From contig NC_092346.1 in the NCBI RefSeq assembly GCF_963676685.1, positions 80,119,821-80,183,820 of the forward strand: a DNA stretch of 64,000 nt. The letters run 5' to 3'. The notes under the pieces are model-generated. The model was not told the DNA's origin. It saw nothing but the letters and a program-made list of their open reading frames with translations, and searched no databases. The translations under genes were made by a program, and so were the position numbers. This DNA is from Mytilus edulis (taxonomy: Eukaryota; Mollusca; Bivalvia; Mytilida; Mytilidae). Below, piece after piece: positions 36,589-49,400 of this stretch; position 1 is the stretch's first letter; every line of letters begins with the position of its first letter.

Positions 36589-37437
36589 AAACACGAACTT
36601 TGTAAACATAAACAAATAATTTTATCCTGGATGATCTACAGAGTGTATGTTTGTGGTATTTGTTGCTGTTATGTAAATACATATATATATTCACTCAAAG
36701 AGGATCTTGAAAATTTTGTAAATCTGCACTTAAATTTAATGTATATGTGTTTGTGCTAATAAATATTTTACGTCTAGTTAATGTTTATATGAAATCAGCT
36801 TGATCTTGCAAATTGTTAAAAAATATGTCCACCTTTTCAATTAATAATTAATGTGCACAAGTACAAAATACGTGTTTAAAAGGCAGTATTTGCATTAAAA
36901 AAAGATTTTAAAATATGATATTTTCCATAAAAATTACATCATAATATACATGTATTGTTACTGTTCATGATGAAATTTGAACAAATTATCCTTGAATAGA
37001 TATATAATGGAAGATGTAGTATGCGGAATACGGGTCCGTTCGCCCTAGTACATGTTTGCCCTGATACCTGTGGGATCAGTATGCCCAATTAGTCATGGCA
37101 AAATATTCAATTTGTTGATTGTGGCCATTTATCTGTTAGAAGAAGAAGTAGAAGTTGAATTTATGATCCAGGAAAACCTAAGTCGTGTGTTTTTTACAAT
37201 CCACATTACAATCCGAATCATGATAACTTAGGGCAAATATAGGGGCTCAGTGTTGGTTCTATTTCATGAGTCAGACTGCTTTATATCTGTCAACATGGTC
37301 AATGAAATGTGTAAGCCAGGTACGTGGTGTAGGTCTGAGATTTAAGTTTTTGCTTTTACATGTATATCATGTAATATCTTATAGTGTTATATTTGTCCAT
37401 TTTCAGTAAAGTTCTGTTAAATATAAAAGATTGAAGA

Positions 37438-40400
37438 ATGGCAGCTCCTGTGTTAATGACACTATTTACAGATGACGCTGTTGAAGTGAGATATTCAGAC
37501 CAGTCATGTTTACAGCTCTCCCCTTGTGGTTCAACATTTGTCCATCATGAAAGTCCAGGACAGCTGATCCATCCTGCACATGGTAGGTATCGTGTTAGAT
37601 GTAAAAGTAGCTTGCAATTGTTCAAAAAGGTTTCTTTGATAAATATGGTGTAGTCCATGATTAGGGTACATTCAGAAATTATTGCATGCATTAATTATTG
37701 TGATTTCAGGAAAATTTGCATCCAGGTATATGTATCAAATATTAGAATGGGAGTTTTTATTATTGCGATCTTCACCCATTTGCAATATTCACATTAATAG
37801 AAACCTCACAATAACTTCTGAATTTACAGTAATACATCTAAAGAAAGTATGACAACACCAAAAGTGTATCAGAATGAGAGGAAATGATCAGTAAGTATTT
37901 GGAATAATAAATATCCCTCTCCAGTTTCAATTGATATCCAATTATTATAACCTTGAATACAGATCATTATCACCTTGAATACAGATCATTATCACCTTGA
38001 ATACAGATCATTATCACCTTGAATACAGATCATTATCACCTTGAATACATATCATTATCACAATGAATAAACACTATGCAATGGACTTTATTGTTAATGT
38101 TTATTGAGACAGTCAATAAACATGATAAAGTTACTATTAAGATTCACTTATTGTTGTTCTTTGAATAAACTTAGTCTTCAAGGTTATCAATTTAACACTG
38201 TAAATATTTCTTTCAGTTGGTATGGTACTTACAATAATTATGTCATCAAAACATTAAAAAATAACGATTATACATGTATCTATTGCTATATAGGTATGAA
38301 TATTAATCATAATAATGAATGAATGAACTCTTTATTTGCAAAGCAGTAGTCACATGCTATGGCAACACAAACCTATTTACATTGTGACACATTTCTTTTG
38401 TACTTAAATAAATTCTGTATGCTTTATGACATACATATTTACATTAAATTACCTTGATGTGGACTGATTCATATACATTATACCCAGCTTCCAAGGGGGA
38501 CATTAAATAAACTACCACTTATCTAAATCTTTTGACCAAAAGTTACAATTCAAGTTCGTTATTGATGGTGATGTCATGTACACAGGCACTTGTCTCAGAA
38601 AAAAAAATCCTATATACCTTAATATAACACCATGTTATATTAAGGTATATAGGGGGGGAAATTCTAAGTCAAGTACCTGTGATTATGTACCGTTAAAGAG
38701 TAATGCACCCAAAACATACCAAGTTAAAAGATGGATGACACATCTTCACAAATTCTTTTGAAACTTAAATACATTATCATGTACCATAAAATATGTTTAC
38801 TGTTTATAACTTATAAATGCCGCCATAGTTTAAGTTACCTTAAAAATTTGGTTTTCTTTTGAATGATAAATTACAAATTTACATAATCTTGAAATGAGTA
38901 AAAAATGTCATCTTGGTCATTGACAGTAAAATAACAGGTTCTAGTATGATATTGATGGTTTTAACATTTTTCCATTTAAAAGAGTTAGCCCCCTTATTTT
39001 CTGTTTGTTTGCTTATTCCTGGTTAAAAAATTAAAGTACTACTTGAATAAATCTAGTGAAGACAATTTCATGGATCAGAATATAGGCAAGTTTAATTTTT
39101 ATGATTTTGACATTACTATTCTGCAGTTATGCGGACTGATGCCCCTTATTTACATTAAAAAAAATCCTTAGCTGAAATGACTAGTTGAATAAGAAAAGTA
39201 TTTTTTTGTTTCATAAAAAAAACATTATAATAAACCATACAAATCGTACTTGTAAATATTTTATTTTTCTTATTGAATATACTTTAAAGGTATGAAGACT
39301 ATTGGTCAGAGATGTGAATTTGTAACCAGTGATTACAGAGAGAAAGTTTTACAGGCTTTAGACTTCAGGAATAGATTTGCTGAGAGACCATTTGTATGTC
39401 AATCCCTGATACAAGATGACCAGATCATGGTAATTTGGTTAATTCATTTTACACACAAACATGACATGGCCATGTTAGCTTATGTCACATTTTGCATAAT
39501 TTGTTGGTCGCAACATTTGGGTTTTTGACACCATCATGTTATCATCATGGGGAAGTCTTCCTTATAAATATTTTATAGTTTTTTGTATAAAAATCTTCTT
39601 CTTTGAAACTACTTACCCATTTTGTACCAAATTTAGCCTGCATGGTCCTTAATGGTTTATGAATGATGAGAATGACAACTGTCAAATGCTCAACAAATAA
39701 AACAGATCAGTTTGTTTAATGAATAAAAATTCAATTGATTAAAAAACATTTTAATAGGCCAGTTAATACCATGATACCATATTAATGATTCTTTTAGAAT
39801 TAAGGTAGATAAACTGTAGCTCCCATCACACATAAATAGAAATTGAAACAACTTATCTTTCTTCAGGATAATGATGGAGATAACTTGTCATTGTGCATGC
39901 ATTGTAAAATTTAATTTTCTTGTAAATGGCAAAGAAAAGATGCAGTTGAGACATCTTTTCAATAATTGTACCAGCTCTTCTTTCTTTATATGCTAGAATC
40001 CTATTCCTATCCAATATTTTACTTGAATGTATGTACGTCCCAAATACACAATGATTAATATCACCACAGCTCAAGTTTTGGTGGCATCACTTTATCTTTT
40101 CTGGAGTTATGTCCCTTTATGGAAAAATTGCTGTATTTTTTGTTTCCATTCTCTTACTTTAGTTTTGCCTGAACAAATATTATGAATGTATTAAATATGC
40201 AATGCTTATTACCCCAAAATTGAGTTCAAATTGGAATAAGGGTGGCACCACTTTTACTATTCTTGAGTTATGTCCCCTTATAAAGTTATATGCAAGCGGC
40301 GACATCATCTGTGTGACATGGAAACATTCTCCATTTATTTATTTTACACTTTCAGGCTTTATATGCCAAAATAACAAATGTAGCATGGCCAAAGGGTACA

Positions 40401-43400
40401 GAACATTCTAATTTTGAATACATGATGGATGGAGGTGTGAGACTAATATCTGAAGATGAATATGCTAGCATCGTGTTGTCCCCTCATAAACAAGACTTTA
40501 CTGTGTGTTATTTATGTGGTATAAGTCCTGATTCACCAAGGCAAAAGTTACACACTAATAAACATCAACAGACAAAATCAGCATCTATAGACTGTTTGAA
40601 GAAGTGTGAACTGGAGCCTGATAAATGCCATAATTCGGCAGAAGTGATGAAATATACTACACATTCTAAGAAAGGCATGATTCAAAGCACTGGAAGTCCT
40701 GATAGAGCTGATATGTTAAGAAATGACTTGAATTTATCTCCAATTAGTTTAGCTAGTACTCAAATGAGTAGAGACTCATCTCCTATCAATGATAGCAACA
40801 CAGATATAAATAGATACTCAACGCCAACAAATATTGTTCAAAAACACACAGAAGTTCTTGAATCCTTAGATGGTTCTTTTTTGCAATTTGCACCAAAAGC
40901 AGAAATTGGAAATATGAAATCAGAAACATTTAAAAATATGAGTTGTGATTCAAAGGGAGATTATTTATCTTCTAAATCGAATCATTCTAATCAGCCAATC
41001 AATGGAAGACATGTACATTGGACATCTGCTGATTCAGGTGGATCAGATACAAGTCAAGCAGGAAGTATTGATGGCCAATCAAATTCTCAGATATTATATA
41101 CATGGATTTCAAGGCATTATTCTTGTGAAGAGTGTCCAGTTTCTTGGAATCATGTTTTGAATTTGGCAAGAGCAGTTATAGACAATAAGGATGAACTGGA
41201 GAAGTACTCTTGTAGGTTATACATGTTGAAGTTAGAATTATGTTTTTATTGGTACATCTGTTCAATCATTTTGAACATTGCATTTTATTTTATTTTATTT
41301 TTTTAAAAGCAGTTGGAAGCGCCAGAACTTTCCTTTACCATTGTTTACTTGGAAGGTTTCTGATATTTATCTCTTATTTATAGTGATAATAAAACTTCGT
41401 AAAAAAAAATGTACTTAAGTTTCTCAAACATGATACTACATGTCCTGTAAAGGAAGCACAATACAAAGATTTTTCATACCCAATCAGACATCTTTAAACT
41501 GATGTAATTCCACTCATCCTTCTTTAAATTTTATAAATGAGGTACCAAAAGAAAGAAGAAGGATTAATCTTTCAAATTGTGATAATTTCATTATGACATA
41601 ATTATTACATAATTAATTGTTATGTAATTAGTTGCTATATTGTGATGTCCATACTTCAATGAATTTAGCATCTTTGTTATTCATAGCATCCCAAAATATT
41701 TTATAGATTCTTGCACAACACAGTTTGACCTCCAAAACCGTGTCTCAGATTTTTCCTATTGGATTTCATTCTCTCATAAATTTTCAATGAAGTTTGCAAC
41801 ATCAATTCATAAGAGATCACTAAATTCAATTGGGTATAAAATTTGTTCTATTGATGTTTTTGGAAATCTGAGACACGGTTTTGGAGGTCAAGCTGTGTTG
41901 TACAAGAATCTATAAAATATTTTGGGATGCTATGAATAACAAAGACGCTAAATTCATTCAAGTGTGGACATCACAATATAGCAACTAATTACATAACATT
42001 TACATCATTGTACATGTAATTATGTAATAATTATGTCGTAATGAAATTATCACAATTTAAAAGATAGATCTTTCTTCTTTCTTTTGGTACCTCATTTATA
42101 AAATATAAAGAAGGATGAAATGAATTACATCAGTTTAAAGTTGTCTGATTGGGAGTGAAAAAATCTTTGTATTGTGCTACATGTACCTTAAACTTATAAA
42201 CAAACTAAAGAAGCTCTTTTTTTTTCAAAAGTGCTTACAGATGAAAATTCGTTTGACCTTTAGATCAGATGATCTTTCATGTCTTTGATGACTAAAGATT
42301 TAATTGACACTGATTCACAACATCTGTTTTTATACGCCCGTCGTCTTTTAGACGGGACATATTATGGTATACCGTTGTCCGTCCGTCCATCTGTCTGTCC
42401 GTCGTCCACACTACAGACAATAACTCAAAAATACTTTCACCAATTTCCATGAAACTTGAGTGAATTGTTTATATCTATTGACGTAAGCTCCCTTTCGTTT
42501 TTTTTTAATTTCAGATTTTAAGTTTTTGATTTATGGGGCTTTATTCATAAAAAAGGGGGGATTTTCAACACTTCGGACAATAACTCAAAAAGGCTTTCAC
42601 CAATGTCCATGAAACTTTGGTGAATTGTTTATATCTATTGATGTAAGCTCCCTTTCAATTTTTATAAATTTCAGATTTTAAGTTTTGGATTTATGGGGCT
42701 TTATTCATAAAAAAGGGGGGTTTTCAACACTTCAGACAATAACTCAAAAAGGCTTTCACCAATGTCCATGAAACTTTGGTGAATTATTTATATCTGTTGA
42801 TGTAAGCTCCCTTTCAATTTTTATAAATTTCAGATTTTACATTTCTGTGTTATGAATTTTTATGCTTAAAAAAGGGGGGATTTTCCAATTTTGGGACAAT
42901 AACTAACACTTTCACAAAATTTTATGCAACTTTGATAAATTGTTTATATCTATTGACATAAGCTCCCTTTCTATTTTTATAAATTTTAGATTTTACGTTT
43001 TCTTAAGTAATGAATTTTTATACTTAAAAAAGGGGGATTTTATGAAACTTTAGTGAATATATTAATGTAACATCCCTTTTGATTTGTATATATATATTTC
43101 TAGTTGATCATATAAATTCATTTAAAGCATAAAAGACAAGTTAAAAGAGCAACGGGCGTATCTTGCGCTAAAGCGCAGCCCTTTATTAAACATAATCTCA
43201 TCAACTCTCTAAATATTAAATTAGCTTTATTATAAAATTTATTATTTGTACAAAATTTTTTATTTGAAGCAACAACATCAGTTCATATAACACAAAGACC
43301 TAGAGGTATCCCGAAGATGATAACTCCAGAGAACTACTGTATGGCACCACTTCCTGTTTCCTTACCAATCACTTGCCCAGGACAACATCTACACAAACAG

Positions 43401-46400
43401 TACACCAAATATGTACATGACAGTGACAGAGATATAATAGAAAATATTACTGCTCTAAGTAAAGGAAAGCTGAAGGTTGTGTTAATTGATGGCATAGTTT
43501 TCAGGTAAATTATACTTACAAAATCCACTGCTGTTCATAAAACCAGTTACTTTTGTTTAAAAGGAACAAATGATTTAACTCACTGACATTGAAAGTTAAC
43601 AAAGAAATTATTCATATCAAGTATAAATCATGATAATATTTTAAGATATTCAAATGCACACTATATTAAGGAGCTAGACATTTTATTAAAATCAGATCTT
43701 TCACTCACTTTGGTCTGTCATGTCTGTAGATTTGGTAGCCACTAGTTAAAGGATCTGAAGATATCACATAAAGGGTCATGTTAGAATGACTTTTCAGTTT
43801 GTCCTAAAAAATGTTTACCTTCAAAAGTTTTAATATGTTTTACTATGAACTACAAATGTACTAAAATACTTTGTTAGATTATCTGTGTAATATTTCATCA
43901 TCAATCTAGAAATTCTATGTTATTTTTCGACCAAATTCATTTATAATGTAACTGTTTTTTCAACCTTACAATTCATACAAGTTTCATTGTTTTTTTCATT
44001 TTATATGTCATCAATTGTAAGTTGAGAAAACTTTTTGACCCCACCCATCTAATATCTATGACATAAAAAAATTTATTTTACTGATAGTCTTACATTTTTC
44101 TATAGAAAATGCTACTACTATACCTACAAATTTGATAAAGTTGAAATTATAAGTTGATGTTGATTTTTTTTTAAATTAGGCATGCATGCTGATTTATTTA
44201 ATATCTCAACACCTTTTGGAGGATTATCAGCCTACTGTATGTGGATGGAGCTTGTTCTATGTTGAAAGTCACATAAAGTTATTGGTGGTAATTCTTGGCT
44301 CATATGGGGCTTGCTTTTTAAAGACTTCAATAAATGTATCTCTATATCAATTTGTAGAACTTGATATTTTTAAGATTTGCAATACTCTCTCTATATGCAT
44401 TTTTGTTTGAACTCAAATATTTATGTGACAATTATTTATATAACATCATTGAAAACGTTTTTTTTTTGTTTTAATTACAGAATAGTTAGATTGGCATTGA
44501 CCAAATTTGTAGAGATTTACCCTGGAGATGGTAGTGTTATACTCTCCCAAGGATTGAGTGGACATTTTTACCGACATATTATTCCAAGGGGTGAACAGGT
44601 AAGTTAGTCACATGGTGTTCTACATGTATAAAAAAAAGACCTTCAGGCTACTTTTTTGGATTTGAGCATCACTGATGAGTCTTTTGTAGATGATTTTGGC
44701 TAATTTGCTCTTTACCAAGATTTATGCCTTGATGTCCTTGGCTTGTATTTCTATCTGCTGTAAACAAAAATTTAAGAAAAAATTGGTTTGACAAGTATTT
44801 GAATGTGGACAATCTTTTGAATCTTTTACATTTATTTTATAATTTCCAATGATTGCGTATGAATGGACATCCTTAATCAAATCTACCTTTCTTTGGCTCT
44901 TTAAGTTTTTCCATCATACCTTTAGCAGAAATTGAAAGGGGTTTCCATATAGAAGTTGTCTGTGTGTGTTTATAATTGGTGTATTTTTGACACGCCAGAC
45001 CCTACTAGTCATTGTTTTAGGAATACTATTCTCTCCTCCTAGGCCTCTTGCCAAGCTGTGCCTAACAACTGGACTATCCAGGTTCTTGGATGGATCTAAT
45101 CCTCATCTGTTTTTCTTTTTCTTTCTATAATGAGATGCTATTTTTACCCTGCACTTGTCCTTTATATATGAGTGAAAAGAAAAGTTGTACATAATATATG
45201 CATATATTTAATACAGATAGATGAAAGAACATATTCTATAAAGACATTGCCTCCAACATCAAGATCAGCTCCATACAGTATTGAAAAGTTAATAAAGAGA
45301 GCAAGCAGGTCAGTACCATAACAAATGATGGCTTATTAATTACATTACAGAACAGTGAAAAATGTTAAAAACTCTTTGACAAGTTATTTCCTTATATATC
45401 ATTCAGACCTTGTGTGAAATAATACCAATTTATTAATCTGCTGACATATTTTTTTATATATATTTACATTATTTAAGGGCAGTATGATAAAAAAATCTCA
45501 TAATTAAAAGATATTTATTATGATAGGTTTTGAGAAAAATAAGGGTTTCTAGTTATCATTAACCATATTTGATAACAGTGGAAATTTTGTAATTGAGTAT
45601 TTTCACCCCTACAATAATTATAATGATAGTTCTACTTAGAGCTAAACTCCGATAGATGTAGGAAAAATTAAACCACTATTTATAGACAGGCATGACATGC
45701 ACAAAATCTTTTATTATAAGTCCAACATCTCCAGGTTGTATGCAAACGCTAACAAAATTCTGTGACATTACCCGTTTACTTTACCTTGATGACCCAAAAT
45801 GCCTTGAGTTGTTAAGATCTACATTAAGTATTACCATATTTCATGTTTTGTTTCTGTATGTTTTCAAGACTTGTGTTACATTTTTGTAGGTTCTTGCTAC
45901 AAACTAACCAAGAAGACAAGACATTAACAAACAAAAGTGTATGCTGTTGGAAAGTATGTATCTTTTAAAAACTTAAACTATTCATCCATGCTAGACAGAA
46001 CTCATAATTTCCCTATAACAAATAGAATGTATATAATTACAAATCAAATTTACAAGAAAATTAAGTTTCATAGTGAAGCCAGAAAGGATGACTGATTACT
46101 ACATTATGAAACTGTCAGTTACAGATTTCTGTGGATTCAAGTAATTTCATGGGTACCAATTTTCATCGATTGAGGAAAAATTGTATTTTCCTGTATACAA
46201 TGGATATAGTAATTTTCCAGGATTTCGTGGACCAAGTGAACCAAGAACTTAAATGTTCAAAGAATGACATATTTTATATAGGGTTATACGCAGACTTCTG
46301 CTAAACCAAGATCTTTTTAATATTAAATTTAATATCCATGAACATGCAAAATTTCTTTAGTCCACGAAAATTGATACCCACGATAATAAATGAATCCACA

Positions 46401-49400
46401 GTATTTTGGTTTTGACGAAGTCTACATGCCAGTTTATGGCAAATTTGTATATTGTCAAACATTAAAATTTGTGGTTCATCTTGAACAAAATCCACGAAAA
46501 ATAGTATCCCATGAATAATAATGAATCCATAGTTGTAAATCTACAATTTAGAAAAAACCTCCTCAATTCAAGGATAAAGAATTTTTGGCAAGTCTATAGT
46601 GAACATTTTTGTAAAATGAAGGAACTGCTTTTACTTCTGGAGCTCATGCTTAAGCTCACATGGCCAGAAGGGGCCTTGTGAGTTTATACCATATAACTTG
46701 CATCTGTAATTGTAACATAGAAAACAATTATCCCTGGATAGCCTGGAGTAACTAGTTTATAATTCTGTCTGATAATCGTTCAAGCCAGTCCGCGTGCCAC
46801 CAATGTTATAAATTGAAAATTGTTAGCTAAGACTACACTCAAATCACTGTCATTTTTTCCAGTATAAGAACAACATTTTGATGGAACCTTTAGCATCCAG
46901 TCTTCTAGAAGAGGTTAGTGTACCTGGTCATGGGCGATTCTCTGCATTCTCCAATGGACATGTCAGAATATTGTTTGAAGACCGGACGTCATTAGATATG
47001 TCATGTGACTTCACAAAGAGAATCGTAGGATGTATAGAGCACAGCAGTGATGCTGAAGAGGTAGGCCAAATTTTGTTTGCAGGATAATTTTGAAAATGAA
47101 TATATTCTGGCCTGGTAAAAACTGAAAATATCCTTTGCCCAGCACAGAATCAAAGTTTATATTTTACCCATCAAAATGCAAAATATAAATGTGTACAAAT
47201 TATAATGTAGACTAGAAATGAATTTTCCATAAAAAAAAATCTTTTATAATTTAGAATAATATATCATCATGGTGTTTTAGGACATATTAAAGGTCATCAG
47301 ATTGATATTTACATTTAGTTTAGAAATGAGGTATGTACAGGAAGATCCATTCAACTAACTGAAGTAGGTAAAAGGCTCCGTGTTGAAGACCATATTTTGA
47401 CCTATAATGGTTTACTTTTACAAATTGTGACTTGGATGGAGAGTTGTCTCATTGGCACTCATGCCACATCTTCTTATACCTATAAAGCTTGATATGTCTT
47501 TTTATTTTGTGGTAGTCTTATGGAATATCTTTGATAAAAGGCTACTATCTCAACTTTTGAACATTGGTTTTATTATTGTCAATTTTAAAACTGTGTTTGA
47601 ATCAATAATAAAATAGACATATTATAGAATCCTAACATAACTGAATGTCAGTTTTAAAAGTTAGTTATTAGACAAATTGAAACTAAGTAAATTTTACACA
47701 ATCTCAATTTGTTACATTACAAAAAGTTATACATATGCTTTCATGATCTAATCCTGTACTTGGGGAGATCTCAATACTGTTTTGATATTTTAATTTTTAT
47801 TGGAAAATGACGCAGTCATTGTTCCATAACTGCCGACCTGAACTTCATTACATTGCTCTGCCTACCGCGCTTGGTTTCGTATTTTCTATTTTCCAAACAA
47901 ACTGGTATCTGCTTGTGTTATCATTATGCATCATTGTGTAGTATTAAACCAGCCAGGACCCAGTTTACACTGGTTTTTGCTTGTATTCCACTACACTTGA
48001 ACAAAGTGTTGTAGTTTGACGGGAACCAGTTTTAGAATTTGTAAACTACAAAACGTAATCGGTTATTGTTCATTCCGTTTTGGTGTTTCATACCGACTTA
48101 TATGGTTTGAATGGCTATTGGTACTTTACGGAACGGAACGGAACGGAACGGAACGGAAAAGAATTTCATTTAAGGTATCCAAAGGGGGCATTTATCAAAA
48201 TTTCGAAAAATCTTTAAAACAAAACAAACTTTAAAATTTCTGTGTTTTACGGTTTTCCATATACAAATAACACAAATGTATACTAAATCTCATCTTCACA
48301 GGTGAAATGTGTAATAATGTATAACATCGGGAAATACTCTGTAGATGAATATGTCGGATTGTCCTGATAAATTATCATGAAATTAACGCATTTGCAAGTC
48401 ATGCATTATGATATCTAGACTGACCTCACGTCGTCCTTGATTAGAGACAGTGATCAAGTTGAATCTGATTTAAACTTATTAATTTATTTTTCCGTTCCGT
48501 TCCGTTCCGCAAAGTACCAATTGCTCTGAGGAATTGGTATTTAACGGAAAAAACGGAAACAGACATCTTTAATGTAATTAAAGCTGTATGATAACAAAAA
48601 TTGTCTGACACCTCTTTTTGCATGAGTGGTATGTGTTTTAGATAGCATTTTCGACTTGATCAATAATAAAAAATTTAACACAAAGGCAGGTTACACAAAA
48701 AGTCTTTCTCCTTCCATCGGTAATTATATTTTAAAAAAGAGGCCTTCAACAGCCCGTTCCGACGATGATTAGAGACAGTGATCAAGTTGAATCTTTATTA
48801 AATCTTTTAATTTATTTTTCCGTTCCGTTCCGTTCCGCAAAGTACCAATTGCTCTGAGGAATTGGTATTTAACGGAAAAAACGGAAACAGACATCTTTAA
48901 TGTAATAAAAGCAGTATAATAACAAAAATTGTCTGACACTCTTTTTGCATGAGTGGTATGTGTTTTAGATAGCATTTTCGACTTGATCAATAATAAAAAA
49001 TTTAACACAGAGGCAGGTTACACAAAAAGTCTTTCTCCTTCCATCGGTAATTATATTTTAAAAAAAGAGGCCTTCAACAGCCCGTTCCGACGATGATTAG
49101 AGACAGTGATCAAGTTGAATCTGATTTAAACTTTTTAATTTATTTTTCCGTTCCGTTCCGTTCCGCAAAGTACCAATTGCTCTGAGGAATTGGTATTTAA
49201 CGGAAAAAACGGAAACAAACAGCTTTAATGTAATTAAAGCAGTATGATAACAAAAATTGTCTGACACTCTTTTTGCATGAGTGGTATGTGTTTTAGATAG
49301 CATTTTCGACTTGATCAATAATAAAAAATTTAACACAGAGGCAGGTTACACAAAAAGTCTTTCTCCTTCCATCGGTAATTATATTTTAAAAAGGAGGCCT

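Noticed and set aside
37952-38061. Five 22-bp direct repeats as a CRISPR or protein-binding array
   Set aside because: Repeats are contiguous without spacers. This is an ordinary minisatellite in an intron.
40945-41160. 71-codon frame overlapping C5orf34 exon 3
   Set aside because: Second-frame shadow of a real exon.
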